The notes under the pieces were generated by a model. The model did not search any database, was not told the DNA's origin, and worked only from the letters and a program-made list of their open reading frames with translations. DNA of 64,000 bases, from contig OZ026842.1 of NCBI GenBank assembly GCA_964023205.1, positions 4,815,067 to 4,879,066 of the forward strand. The letters are read 5' to 3'. How positions within the stretch are numbered: the stretch's first letter is position 1; the number at the start of each line of letters is the position of its first letter. The translations under genes were made by a program, and so were the position numbers. Below, in pieces: positions 1 through 13,594 of this stretch. This DNA comes from Lutraria lutraria (Eukaryota > Mollusca > Bivalvia > Venerida > Mactridae).

Positions 1-75
1 CTTAGGTGAACTGTCCGCCTCATATGACGCTGACTTCTTAAAAGGGGAGTTAAACCTGATCAAACAAATATATCA
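1..75 (+). mobile_element. tRNA-derived SINE, 3' end only
   Basis: Text gaactgtccgcctcatatga to 'gatcaaacaaata' matches the 3' end of the 45163-45412 element; the rest lies outside the window. Confidence 0.75.
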
Positions 76-1940
76 CATTTATGTTGTTTGGACCTAAAGG
101 GTCAAATCCTTGACCATAAGTCTGTTATGAGAAATCAAGAGTATTGCATTTTGCTATTTGTTGTTTTAAAGTTGTTTTCATAATAAATACGGTGTTTATT
201 TAATTATTCAAAGATACAAACATACTTCATCTTTTCCAAAAGCTATATCTTAATGAAATGTCTATTTCACAATTTATCTGAAATACCTACACAGCAATGA
301 TGGTAGCTGGTGGCCAGACGAAGTTGGTATGACATAAATTGAATTCATGAAGCAAACATGTTTAAATAGATGGAAAACTTTTTCAATATGTTGCTTTAAT
401 TGTGAGACTTTAATATGTTTAGGGGTAGCAAAATGAAATTGAATTGAGTGAATTGTTCATGCAAAATATAATTGCACTGATTTAATATACAAAATTTGAA
501 ATTTCATGGAATTATGGACAAAACATTTCTTATTGTGAAGTATAAGCTCTAGAAAAATCAAGTGTAATTTTTACTACAGGAATCATGCACAATCAATTTT
601 AGAAATGACCGTCCCAAAAAGTTCTAACACTTCAGAAAGAAGCTCGGTGCCTTAAAATGCCCATTACCATGAATATACATATTTGATTTGGTTTGATTCC
701 AACCTTGGATGGAAAATTCAGTCTACCAGAAAACTGCCAGGCCATTCATATTTATTTACCTTCAGATCTGACAGTATTATCGTGCTATGACCTTGTTCTA
801 CATGCATACTGACATATATTTGTAATTCATTTCCCCTTTGAGAGCCTCTTGCATTATGAAGTCAGTTTATCCACATATTAACAAGTTCCCTAACCAATTA
901 ACTAAATAAGTGAGTGTTTTATTGGTTTATGTTACAAATTGCATTGATTTTGTCACATTATGTCCGTGTTAAACATCTGTGTGCTGGATGTCACGTAGTC
1001 GACACCAGCTCTTTGTTTTCTACAATCAAACAAAGAGTTAACTCAAGAAGTTAACAGCCTGAGCTATTTATAACCTTTGACCTAAACCAATACACATGTT
1101 GTAAGCTTCAATGACCTTTATGTAGTGGTATAGAACCCTCAGTCTGTATGACTTTGTGTGTGTTTGTCTAGTGACTGACTTTTCTCTTTGTTTTGGAGTT
1201 TATGTGCATTTTATAAACACTAGTTGTCGTTATATTTTGATACATATTGTGGATCTTAATTTACTCGATCTTGGAGAGATTATACCTTTGATCATTTGCT
1301 TTGATTAAATGTTGCGGTGGGTCTTATACAAGGTAAAAACTTGATCATTATTTTCTTCAGTACAGGTAGTACTATGAAAGAGTGTATGTACATTTTAGAT
1401 ATACTTACACATGTTTAAGATTCCAATGTGAAGTTTCCAATCTGAGCTGATCATTTAATTATCCAGCTGCTTGTAGAATCTTGCTTACCTAGCAAAAAAA
1501 ACTTCACATCATATCAATATACTACATACTTTATTGCTGGTTGATGTGTGCAGATTTAACTTGGATTCAAGTGGTATATGTTAAAAAATCTCAAGTGTAC
1601 ATAGTTTAACTTGTTAGTTGTATATCTGATTGGTTTCCCTCGATGAAATAGTTCAAGTGTAAATTACTAGTAGTCATCTCAAATGCACCAGATTATTCAA
1701 TACAAGTTCATTGTGTGGAAATATTTGTGAATTCTTTTATTGGATTATTTCATTATTCAATTCATCCTGTGTAAAGGTGGTGGTAAGTTGACGTTTGATA
1801 TAACATGTTAAATGAAAAGTAATATATTTAATATATTATATATACTCAACAATGAACATTCTTTAACTGTGAACAATTTTTAATCTAATACATAGGCCAT
1901 GTGTCTGGAAGAATCCTGGTTAAGAACAGTTTCATTTGGT

Positions 1941-2746
1941 AGTTATGTGTCAGGGACAATCCTGTATATAAGTTATGTGTCAGGGACAATCCTGTATATA
2001 AGTTATGTGTCAGGTACAGTCCTGTATATAAGTTATGTGTCAGGTACAATCCTGTATATAAGTTATGTGTCAGGTACAATCCTGTATATAAGTTATGTGT
2101 CAGGGACAATCCTGTATATAAGTTATGTGTCAGGGACAATCCTGTATATAAGTTATGTGTCAGGGACAATCCTGTATATAAGTTATGTGTCAGGGACAAT
2201 CCTGTATATAAGTTATGTGTCAGGTACAATCCTGTATATAAGTTATGTGTCAGGGACAGTCCTGTATATAAGTTATGTGTCAGGGACAATCCTGTATATA
2301 AGTTATGTGTCAGGGACAATCCTGTATATAAGTTATGTGTCAGGTACAGTCCTGTATATAAGTTATGTGTCAGGTACAGTCCTGTATATAAGTTATGTGT
2401 CAGGGACAATCCTGTATGTAAGTTATGTGTTAGGTACAATCCTGTATATAAGTTATGTGTTAGGTACAATCCTGTGTATAAGTTATGTGTCGGGTACAAT
2501 CCTGTATATAAGTTATGTGTCAGGTACAATCCTGTATATAAGTTATGTGTCAGGTACAATCCTGTATATAAGTTATGTGTCAGGTACAGTCCTGTATATA
2601 AGTTATGTGTCGGGTACAATCCTGTATATAAGTTATGTGTTAGGTACAATCCTGTATGTAAGTTATGTGTTAGGTACAATCCTGTATGTAAGTTATGTGT
2701 TAGGTACAATCCTGTATGTAAGTTATGTGTTAGGTACAATCCTGTA
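1941..2746. repeat. 30-bp minisatellite, left block (about 27 copies)
   Basis: Unit agttatgtgtcaggtacaat followed by cctgtatata, repeated with strict 30-bp spacing. Variation is almost confined to g/t, a/g and c/t at a few sites. Because 30 is a multiple of three, reading frames of about 320 codons stay open on both strands; these are repeat by-products, not genes. Confidence 0.97.
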
Positions 2747-3606
2747 CAGGGCATATAAAAAGTTGAAATCAAAATCGGTCCAGAGTCGCCCCCCCCCCAT
2801 TTTAGGCGAAAATGTACGTAAGTTGTCACCATTGAAAACATGCAGCATCGCGGTTTATCGTAATATATGAGTGACAGTCTAACTTTAAATTATTAGAAAC
2901 AAATTAATATGCTCCATTATGTATTATTAGACCCAAAACACGAGCTACGAAGAACAATTTCTAAATTCAGTAAGGGTCGCGAAAATGTATTACGGAACCA
3001 TGTACGTTCGATGAACATGCAGGACTGTTCTAGAGTAAATCGAGCGAAATTCATTCATATCTAATGTTTACTTTACTTCATGATCGGGCAAGGCTTTCTG
3101 ACTATCGTAATGTCAATGTTTTAAATGTCAACAATCAGTACAGATTTGAAGATCGTCGCGGGAGACAACTCCATGCAGCCGGTGTTCACGTAAATAAATC
3201 TCTTGCGCGTTCGATTAACTTTCAGAACTGTTCTAGAGTTAAACGAGTAAAATCATCTGCATGTAAACATAAACTGGTTCCCGTTCCATGTTGCTGTGCA
3301 CCAAAGTGCATACAAGTCAATGAGAACCAGTTTACATGTGACCACGTGTTTGGACTAATTACCATCGACCCCCTTTTGATTGGATTAACAAAATTATTGG
3401 GGGTCATTAGAATGGTGCGAACAATATACAGGAAGGTTTGTGACATTTTGCGCGTACAATGCGATATGGACCGAATTTCATGAAATTTATGAAACATTTA
3501 TAGCTCATTTATAGACCAATTTTTCAACACTTTTCTGCTGCTCAAATCGGTCTGAGGCGTTGAAATTCGGTCTGGACCGGCAAATTGTCGTTTTTTTGGT
3601 GCCCTG
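2747..3606. mobile_element. Non-autonomous hAT-like element, 860 bp
   Basis: Begins CAGGGCA and ends TGCCCTG, as hAT termini often do. It is flanked by a perfect 8-bp duplication, ATCCTGTA (2739-2746 and 3607-3614), taken from the minisatellite unit it interrupts. Subterminal CGGTCCAGA motifs recur in inverted orientation near 2778 and 3575. Inside is one 139-codon frame (3064-3483, +) with no recognisable transposase motif. Its base composition (CG-containing, less AT-rich) differs from the surrounding array. Confidence 0.85.
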
Positions 3607-4440
3607 ATCCTGTATATAAGTTATGTGTCGGGTACAATCCTGTATGTAAGTTATGTGTCAGGTACAATCCTGTTTGTTAGTTATGTGTCGGGTACAATCC
3701 TGTATGTAAATTATGTGTTAGGTACAATCCTGGGTATAGTTATGTGTCAGGTACAATCCTGTATATAAGTTATGTGTCGGGTACAATCCTGTATGTAAGT
3801 TATGTGTCAGGTACAATCCTGTTTGTTAGTTATGTGTCAGGTACAATCCTGTATGTATGTTATGTGTCAGATGCAATCCTGTTTGTTAGTTATGTGTCAG
3901 GTACAATCCTGTATGTAAGTTATGTGTCAGTACAATCCTGTATGTAAGTTATGTGTCAGATACAATCCTGTATGTTAGTTATGTGTCAGGTACAATCCTG
4001 TATGTTAGTTATGTGTTGGGTACAATCCTGTTTGTTAGTTATGTGTTAGGTACAATCCTGTTTATTAATTATGTGTCAGGTACAATCATGTATGTAAGTT
4101 ATGTGTTAGGTACAATCCTGTTTGTTAGTTATGTGTTAGGTACAATCCTGTATATAAGTTATGTGTCAGGTACAATCATGTATGTTAGTTATGTGTTAGG
4201 TACAATCCTGTATATAAGTTATGTGTCAAGTACAATCATATTATGTAAGTTATGTGTCAGGTACAATCCTGTTTGTTAGTTATGTGTTAGGTACAATCCT
4301 GTATATAAGTTATGTGTCAGGTACAATCATGTATGTTAGTTATGTGTTAGGTACAATCCTGTATATAAGTTATGTGTCAAGTACAATCATATTATGTAAG
4401 TTATGTGTCAGGTACAATCCGGTATATTGGCTGTGTGTCT
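3607..4440. repeat. 30-bp minisatellite, right block (about 27 more diverged copies)
   Basis: Continuation of the same array after the inserted element. Units here are more varied (tttgttagt, tatgttagt, tcatattatgt variants; some 29 or 31 bp). A 151-bp higher-order duplication is seen: the text from 4141 reappears from 4292. Confidence 0.93.
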
Positions 4441-6456
4441 TGTTGAATCTTGTATGTATCTTTTATTTGTAGTTGGATTGTTAGTGATGATTGGTGACTG
4501 ATGATCTTGCTTTAATATTTGAAATTAGGCCATTTCAGTGTGGTGGCATTTTTGTCTACTTATAGAATTGGGTCAAATTTTAGGGTTTCTTGTTCAATTT
4601 CTTAGGTACGGATTGGGCTAGAAGCTAAGTTTGGTTCTCATTTCATGCAAAGATACATACCTGAAATAATTATGCCATATTGTCAAAACTGGTCTAAAGT
4701 TTGAGCCTCAGCATCATGTATGTTGTAAAGATGCCTGATTATGTATGTATATTTATGCGATTCATGAACATATTTACATGATTGGGAACATTTTAAAAAG
4801 GACATACACCCTCTTCAAAATATATAAGATATTTGTATTTCAGTGTATCCTCTGTGAGGTATCAGACATGTGGGAATTTCTAAAGTAATTACATTTCTCC
4901 CGTGAAGGAAAATGTAATGTTGTAGTTTTCATTTGTCACTTTGTGTTCGTTAGAATATTTTACATGCGGAACTTTCGAGGTCTTCCATTTAGACAAAGCT
5001 GGGAAAATATGAAACTTTCACACATTTTCTGTCTCCTGGGATATATTTGTTTAGCAGACTTGTTTTGGATGTTATAGTCCACGTAGATCTGATGCTTTAC
5101 TCTGTAGATGTACCTGATATAATAAAGATGATATTTTCAGCATGCTTTTTTCTTGGTAATGTCCTTTATATTCAGTTGTTTGATGTGAAAATGACACAAG
5201 AATACCATTCAAATCTTGCAACTGGTTTTATATCAAGGTACTTATGTGTTGGAAAGGGCTTGGCGAGACCTATCCAATGAGACCAAGTTTGCCTAGATCG
5301 GTCCAGTAATAAAAAAGTCGGATTTTGACCGAGCTGCGAGCCTTAATTTTAAGGTATAATGTGGTAGGTACGATTGTTTGTGTCAGTGGTTCAACACTGT
5401 ATCCTAAAACAATGTTTCAGTTATAAGGCGGCCGGTTCACCTAACCCGTTATCTTAGACTGTATTCTAACCAGTTAATTAACATACCCTTACGCAAGGAA
5501 CTGGCAACTTCTCCTGTTATGGTGGAAAATGGACATTTTTTGTACAGTGTTTAGTGGCATACTTAAAATTGAAAGTTCACATTCTAATATCATGATTAAG
5601 TGATACGTTTCACTTACTGGTTAAGCATTTCAAATCTTTCAAATTCATTATAAATTTCTGCTTCATTCCTTTGTTGTTGATATTGGTGGTTGTTATAATA
5701 GTGGTTAATGTCGAAGTTTTATGGTGTGTAATGTACTCACTGTTAACTGATTGCAGCTGTTGATTGCTGGTTCAATGATTCCACTCCTTCCATAGTAATA
5801 TAGTTTTATTAGTTCAACCTTACAAGTGCTAAACCATCAATAATAAGGTTATTCAGTTCATACTATGACTCTATGTTCTGTTTGTATCTTTGATTCAGCC
5901 AGTATGACAATAAGTTTTATTTGATGTTGAACTTAATTCAGATTTATATCATTCCTTGTACATCTATTAAATTGTAAAATCGATAATCACCACCAAAAAC
6001 ATTAAAATTTTGAGTTATGATGTTTAAGTTGATCAAAAATTTTCTCTAATTTATTTTTAAAATCTTGAAAATACTGGTTTTGAAAATTTGTATTCATCAA
6101 CCCTGTATGAAGTGAACATGCCCCGAAGTTATAAAACTTTAGGATAGTCTCCGAGAGCTCAAATCTAAATTCCATCATCAAAGTATAATGGTTAAAAAGA
6201 AGGAGCTGATTAATGTTTAAATACATTTTGATTATGATGTAAGATTAATGTATCAATAATATAAGTAATATTCGATCATAATTAACTTAGAAACATGATG
6301 AGACAAGATTTGAGAATTAAGCTTGGAGACTGATAAAAGGTTTTATAACCTCGGGCCCAGATGATTTTGAAGTTTGGGTCATTGTTCACAACATACTTAT
6401 TGAATGGAATAAAAAATAGAACACCTACCCATATAAAGCAATAGGATAACAAATTC

Positions 6457-6660
6457 CAGGGCCTTTTTTCCAAAAATTGGGAAGGGGCCTTAGCCTTTCA
6501 TTTTGGGAAATTCAAGCCAATTTTTTTGGGTTTGACTACCGAGTTTGCAAAGCATTGTATTTTTGGGAATTTCCTGTCTAAAATTGGGGAAAAAACAGCC
6601 TTTTCGCAATTGGGAAGTCACCGAATTTCTGCCTCTGTTATAGAAGGGAAAAAAGCCCTA
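6457..6660. mobile_element. MITE-like element with CAGGGCTTTTTT termini, copy 1
   Basis: Begins CAGGGCCTTTTTTCC and ends GGGAAAAAAGCCCT. Related to the copies at 8362-8561 and 29658-29851 through shared internal text (aaggggcctt, tatagaagggaa). No clear target duplication. Confidence 0.6.
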
Positions 6661-7179
6661 ATTGTATGACATTGAAATGTGGAAGAAACAATGTCTCGTT
6701 ATATCCTTTGACAAGATGATAAATTTGTCCACAGCCTCTGATGGCATGTCTGAGTATTGCTATGAAATGGTGGGTGATGCATTCATTGATTTTCTTACAG
6801 ACATTATCATATCAATGCTAATATCAGTTGTTTAAGGATTGTTGAAGTGTCACATGTGTATATTGAAATTGTTTTGTACCTAAAAGATAGTGAATAATTA
6901 TTTATGTGCATGATTTTCAATTTATAATAAGAATATAGATTGAGTGTAAAAACCATTTGTTTCATTATTTGTCTCTGAGAAGCAACTTCCACTATAACAA
7001 TCCTGTTTGTGGGTTTAAGGTGTAGGTGGTAGGTCTTTTCACAAGAGACGGGGGAAATTTATTATTGATAAATTATTAATAAAAACGCAATATTTGTTTC
7101 AGTTAGACACCAATGGCCATCAAACTTTTGAATAATTATAGCATCTATGTTCATAGTCAATATGTTTAACATACAGACA

Positions 7180-7590
7180 CAATAGATTCCAGCCAAGTTC
7201 GAACAGTCAGGTTTGGCCATCTCGGGTAAAAATATTAGGTCACAGGATCAAATCCAAGGAAAACCTCGTTTACACTCTAGAGGTCACAGTTTTGATTAGA
7301 TATTCACCAAACTATATAAGAATGTTAGTCTCAATGATATATTGGATGAATTCGAACATGGGTCATCTAGCGTAAAAAAATTAGGTCACCAGTTCAAATC
7401 CCATGAAAACCTTGTTAACACTCTAGAGGTACCATTTTTTATTGGATCTTCATTATACCTTGTCAGAATGTTTATCTTAATGATATCTTGGACAAGTTTG
7501 TACATGGGTCACCTAGGATAAAAAATTAGGTCACCAGGTCAAATAACAGGAAAACGTTGTTACATGTAAAACTCTAGTGACATCCTTTTT
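7180..7590. repeat. Dispersed repeat with about 146-bp internal periods
   Basis: Three degenerate periods built on gggtcatctagg ... aggtcaccaggtcaaat ... ggaaaaccttgtt ... ctctagag. The same text occurs at 18181-18560 in a KDM6A intron. Confidence 0.65.
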
Positions 7591-8361
7591 TATCACATCT
7601 TGATGAAAATTGCTAAAAATATCTGTCTTGATGATTTCTAGGTCAGTATTAGGCTCTGACCTAGTTAAACGTTGATATGAAAGAAGTTGTAATGATATGA
7701 AAGAAGTGGCAGTCTTGATAAAAAAGGGATTAGGGTCGAATTTAGGACCCCAAAACAGCATAAAAATTTTACCTGAATGTATCCATATAAAATTAAGGCT
7801 AATTGTTGTAATATTCTTCTTAAAAATTATTGTTAAAAAATATGTAAATTATGTGCGTTATTGGTTTATAGAAGACCAACCAAGAATCATATTTGTTTCA
7901 AATCACTTGCAATGGACTTTTTTTACACTGTGTCTATTTGAATATATAATTATGGTTTATGTTTTATATCTATAAACTGAAACTTGATATAACCAGTCAG
8001 CCAGTCACATTGCCTTAAGTATATGCTAATAATGAGGCTGGTCTCTATTGACACTCACTTGCTTTCTTGTGATAATATTGGGTCATTGACTCATTGACCC
8101 TATTATTCAGTACAGGTCACTGACCTGTTGCTTATAAAACTGTTTAATAATGAAGTCATCATGAATGAAATGAATGTATTCATTATACCAGAGCAACATC
8201 TTTATATCTTATATTATCATCTTTGTTGTGTTGTGAACATATAGCTTACACAATCAGACATACTTATACATGTTGTATAATATGGTTAATACAGCATGAT
8301 GTCATTTCTGACTTATTTGAACTGATGATCAATCAGGCTTTATCTACGAAGGTATTGACAT

Positions 8362-8561
8362 CAGGGCTTTTTTTCACAGGTAGAGAAAGGGGCCTTTTCT
8401 TTAAATTTGGGGAAAAATGACGCATACTTTTTGCTAAAGGGAAGAAAAAAGTTGATGTACCGGTAAATTGAATTTTAGGGGAAAACTGCATGATTTTAAA
8501 GAATTTTCCTGTGGGGAAGACACCTGTTTACGGTCCCTGCTATAGAAGGGAAGAAGCGTTG
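8362..8561. mobile_element. MITE-like element with CAGGGCTTTTTT termini, copy 2
   Basis: Begins CAGGGCTTTTTTTCAC. The 3' end is decayed (AAGCGTTG where AAGCCCTG is expected). About 200 bp, closely matching 29658-29851 including gcatgattttaaagaatttt. Confidence 0.65.
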
Positions 8562-9627
8562 GACATTGAAAATGATCTTTTATGGTGTTGATATTGTATT
8601 TATACTTTAAAGATCTTAATCTAAATAAAATAAACTGTGTCTAACTGTCGATGGACCAATGAATGTAAGTTCAGCATTTTTATCCTCTTTGGAGATAACA
8701 ATCAAATAGTAAGCAATTGCTGTAAAATATCTTCCTGCCCTCATGCATGTACTCAGCATTGTTACCTGGAGAAGGTAGAAGGTAAACTGTTTAGTGGACT
8801 TAAAATAGTGGACCTCATACATGATGACCTCTAGAAAGGTCAATGAACTAAGTCACCTATATGTGACCTACATTTACCAAGTAAAACCACTTATTTCTGC
8901 TTAGAGAAATCATCTATCAGACAACTTCAATCAATTAGACCATGGATGCCACATGTAAATGTGTATGGATGATCAAGAATGCTCATGTTCTCTGTTTCTT
9001 ATGATTATGATGATATTAGATATATATATTTATGAATTTGTAAACTTAAATTTTACTATTAGGCCATTATAAATTAATTGATTGATTATCATCCAAATTT
9101 TCCTCAAAAAGGGGGCGGGGGAATTTTATTTTTTATTTTTCCAAAAAGCTTATTGAGACCAGAGTACATATGGGAAATACAGAAAAAAGAGCAAAACAGT
9201 TGATAACTCGGTCATTCGGTGCCGTTTGGTCAAGTTTGCCAGTCACAAAATCGTTATACATTAAGTCAAACAATGATGATACGTCACTATAATTACATGC
9301 GAAACCGTCTTTTTCCACCTTTAATAGGCCGTCATAAACGGCAACAATCAGAAAAACCATGTTTTCATTTTCAAGATTTCAGCTGCACAAAAATCAGCTG
9401 TTTGGCAGATAAACTCTTCAACCTGGAGAACACGACAAGTTTACTATGCAACAATATATAGCATACGCTTATACGGCACATTTTACTAATATGCGGCACC
9501 CATTGACAAATTTTGTTCGATTTTTTTTTTTTCAAAATAAAATTTGTCGGGGCGGCACTAAAAAGAGGGGGCAGGCGGGGATGATAATCAAGCAATTAAT
9601 TTATAATGGCCTTAGGTTGAGGCAAGC

Positions 9628-10225
9628 GATTTTTAGCTCATTTGAGCCATAGGCTCATGTTGAGCTCTTTGGATTGATCAATGTCCAGCATCTGTCATTC
9701 TTCCACACTAAAGAGTGTTAACATTCCAGCATCCGCAGCTCTTAACCAGTCTTAATCAAACTTGGTTACAATGTATATGGCTTCAATATGTCGTTTGAGT
9801 TCGATTTTCAGCAAAATGAGATTAGCACATCCAAATTTATGGGTCCTTGACATAGAAAATTTGCTATATTTTAGCTTGTTTACATTCTAGCACCTTCATT
9901 TCTTCACCAATCCTAATTACATTTACAGTGAATGTGTATGACACAAAGGTCTTGGATGAGTTTGGTTATGTGCAAAATTGGACAAGTTCTTCCAGATTTA
10001 TGGGCCTTCAATATAGAAAATTGCTATATTTTAGCTTGTTTACACTTTACCACCTTCATTTCTTCAATAATTGTAATAATAAACAAAAGAATGTGTAGGG
10101 CTATAAAGTCTTTAATGAGTTTAGTTATAAGCAAAATATTGGTCCATGATTTTACAAAAATTGCTAATTTTATATTTTTATACACCCCTCCATCGATCTG
10201 TAGTTGTTCTCAGGTGAGCGATGTA
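9628..10225. repeat. Dispersed element with agctcatttgagc start and gtgagcgat end
   Basis: A decayed member of the family also seen at 18028-18645 and 21116-21376. All start near agctca..tgagc and end near gtgagcg. Internal periods on 'ttgctatattttagcttgtt' recur at 9850 and 10020. Confidence 0.6.
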
Positions 10226-10482
10226 AGGCAGTTTTAGTAATGACAAAAAAAATTGTTTTATAACTCATTATTTGAACTGAATAGTATTACTATCTGATGT
10301 CAGAGTTGTTCCAATTTTTGTAGTAAAATGTAGAATATCTTATACAACGTCTGTGTTTTGGTATAAATTGTACGAATTACTTACGCAACTTTAAGGTTCT
10401 GTCAACAGTCATTATATCAAATAATTGTTGTGTGGTACATCATATAAGAATGGAATATTTCTAATTACTGATTACATTGAGG

Positions 10483-10690
10483 CTTAGACTGTCGTCCAGT
10501 CGTTAGTGCGCCAGACTAGTAACGCAGCGATCTGGTTTTCGAATCTCAGTCGCTGCAGGTCACATCCCCTTCTGTGAAAATTGGACAAAAATGTCAATTT
10601 TTCTTCATTTGTGTTGAAATTGACACCTCCTTGTGGATTGATAAGTTAGTTCTTGCTATTTAAAATTGCAAGAAAACAGGTTAGGTGAAC
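10483..10690 (+). mobile_element. tRNA-derived SINE, second family
   Basis: A tRNA-like head carries a box A-like gtccagtcgttagtgcg and a box B-like ttttcgaatctc, followed by an unrelated body. The head cannot be a functional tRNA (no coherent acceptor stem seen). Confidence 0.55.
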
Positions 10691-12699
10691 CTGCTGCCGT
10701 ATGTAACTGAAATAATGAAATAACTATACCGGTAACTGAAATAATGAAATAATTATAACTGAAATAACATTGTAAAACTGTATTAAATCCACTGTAAACT
10801 GATATGATTGAGTTAATGTCTGCACACATCTGTTACATTGACTCTGGGGTGAATTGTGGAAACAGACTATACACTCGATGTATTGATTTTACTGCTTGTA
10901 TTCACAACAGAGTATTGACACACAGTTTGCTGTGAAACATTGGGGAAAGAATTTGGGGCAAATAAGGGACTAGATCAGCCCCTTATTAGGTGGTTAAGTT
11001 TTGGATTACTGTGAGGGATGAATTGCAATATGAAACTTTAAGTGAGGCCCCTGAGGAAAGTGTTATTGTGTTTGTGTGTGTGTCGTCTGCTGTTTACAGC
11101 GAGCAGGTTAGATTTTTTTGCATGGAATCTAAATGCATGGGAAAATTATGTACATGTGTTGCTATTTAAAGAATCCAGGAAGCAGGTTTTTGTAGGCAGA
11201 TCTGAAGTCAGTGAGTAACAGAATTCTGAAAATAGTATAACTTTACATTTAGAATAATCTTATAAACTCTAGACTGGGTACCTTGTAGACTATATTGTCT
11301 GAAGATAGAGTAATTGATATTTTATAAGAAATGTAGATGAATGTACATCAAGCATGTATTGTGTTGTATTGTCTGTGTAACATATCTAACAGACTGCTTG
11401 CTGGTTGTAATTGTTAGAGAATAAATGACTTAGGTTTACTACTGTCTAACAATGGTTGACTTATTAGATCTCAGTACATCTTTATCAATTTTCCTATCTG
11501 CTGTCAGTATACAATGCATGTATTGTGTTTCATAACGTAAATGGCTATAATATGTCAACAAAACATGAGTTTTTATGCCAAGTTTACTTGTCAATACTTG
11601 ATTGCTGATTTATACATAATATCATACGGACATTTATTTTATCATAATCAATTTATTTAAAGTAACATTTTAACATTAAGTTAAAAAATCTGCTGAAATT
11701 ATAATAACTTCCCATAATATCATGTGTAGTACTAATATGATAATTTTATTATATCCCTGTGGTTATCTCTATGTAGACAATATTGTATTACACAAACCCC
11801 TGTGGACTTGTTGCCTAATTGTGTCATTAAGTTATCTTTGCTATCTAGTCTATATAAAGCAATGTGTGTTTGTATATACTGTCTATAATTGTTTACAATA
11901 ACTAAGCATAACATTATATAAGGAGTTGATTAGATTGTAATATTTATCTGTGTTGGAGTTGGTTTATTTTAGCGTTGGAAGTATTTGTTGTAAATGATTA
12001 TAATTATAAATCTAACTATATAATGAAGTTATAGTGTCTGTGATATAAATATCTGACTTTAAGATATAATTACCTGAAGCCCCCACTGGATACCTCTTAC
12101 TTGTTTGACCAACATTGACCAGTCATACACCAAGCACATATTTCAAATATTCAAACAGGTAAAGATTTATTCTGCAAACACTGTATTGTGTTAGTGTGGA
12201 TATTGATTTGGAGTGAATCTATGATTTCTTTACCAAAATTTGTGGATATATTTGTCAGTGTGCATTGAGTGTTTATTGTGAATGATTTTGTGAGTTTATT
12301 GACCTCAACATTGTAGTGAAGGTAGTGTATTCCACACTAATACTATACTTGTCTGTTCTAGCATATTATTTAATCATGTATCATCTTGCAAACTTCTGTT
12401 ATATAAATAGTTTTGTTTGAGTGCATTTTAACAAATCAAGTGATTTTTTTCTGCTCCCAGTAAAATGTTCTAATTCTAATAATCAGATAACATGGTTGTA
12501 ACCTTGTGGTTCATCATTCGGTTGTCAGCCTAAATTATTATGCTGGGCCAGTTTTGTTAGTCCAAGTTGGTTATGTAAGACAAGTTAATACTGTCATTGA
12601 TATTTATGTTAGGGTTATGTAGGGCCAGGGTTAAATGTCCATCTTGAAGTTTTGAAGGCCAATGTGGTATGCTGAATCAATAGGTTATTACATGTAGGT

Positions 12700-13240
12700 G
12701 CCAAGTGTTATGCTGGATCAGTGCTGCAAAGTGTTACTTTGGTTCAGTGTGTTAGTAGGGCCAGTGTGTTATGTTTGATGTTGGATCATTGTTATTAGAT
12801 GCAGTGTGTTGTGTTGGATCAGTGTGTTATTAGGGCAAGTTTGTTATTAGGGCAAGTGTGTTATGTTGAAATGTTGTGTTATTAACTTATTAGGTGCAGT
12901 GTGTTATGTTAAAACATTGTGTTATTATGGCCAGTGTGTAATGTAGGATCAGTGTGTTATTAGGTGCAGTGTGTTATGTTGAAATATTGTGTTATTAAGG
13001 CCAGTGTGTTACGATGAAACATTGTGTTATTTATAATTAGGGCCGGTGTGTTATGTTGAAACATTGTTATTAGGGCCAGAGTGTTATGTTGAAACATTGT
13101 GTTATTAGGGCCAGTGTGTAGTGTAGGATCAGTGTGTTATTAGGTCCAGGGTGTTATGTTGAAACAGTGTGTTATTAGGGCCAGTGTGTTATGTTGAAAC
13201 AGTGTGTTATTAGGGCCAGTGTGTTATGTTGAAAAGGTAA
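12700..13240. repeat. About 35-bp minisatellite
   Basis: Unit gtgttattagggccagtgtg followed by ttatgttgaaaca, degenerate at the left and regular at the right; about 14 copies, some shortened. Confidence 0.85.
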
Positions 13241-13295
13241 AGGATAGGTTTATAGTCTGAAATTATATACATATTCAACAGACTTTCACAAGTTA

Positions 13296-13318
13296 CCCCC
13301 CCCCCCCCCCCCCCCCCC
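13296..13318. repeat. C23 homopolymer
   Basis: Uninterrupted run of 23 C. Its length in an assembly is unreliable. Confidence 0.9.
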
Positions 13319-13594
13319 GATCACTGGGTTATAGGCCGTCCGTTAACATTGTATGTAGCACCATCTATGAAGTTGCTATGAATAGTATGATATCCCTATG
13401 ATCAAAATTAACCCCGCCCATGGTCACATATTGTCTTATTTTCCTATATTTTTAACTAACTGCCCCGCAAATATAATCCAAGTTTGTAAATGATATTGTC
13501 ATACTCGTTTCTGAGGTGAACATCGCAGTGCTATTTGGCCCTCTTGTTCTTTGATATTTCTAAATTTCAAACATCTCACTGATAGACTAATGAT

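Noticed and set aside
1885..2870. Long open frames (about 320 codons) on both strands with SYVSGTILYI- or TGLYLTHNLY-type repeats
   Set aside because: They are produced by the 30-bp minisatellite, whose period is a multiple of three; no non-repetitive coding text or family signature.
1941..4440. Possible CRISPR-like regular repeat array
   Set aside because: Units are contiguous without unique spacers, and the context is an animal intron or intergenic region.
5047..5280. A 77-codon frame with hydrophobic stretches
   Set aside because: Isolated, no family signature, no convincing splice sites linking it to KDM6A.
10493..10560. A second tRNA gene
   Set aside because: Box B deviates and the element continues into a SINE-like body; no acceptor stem seen.
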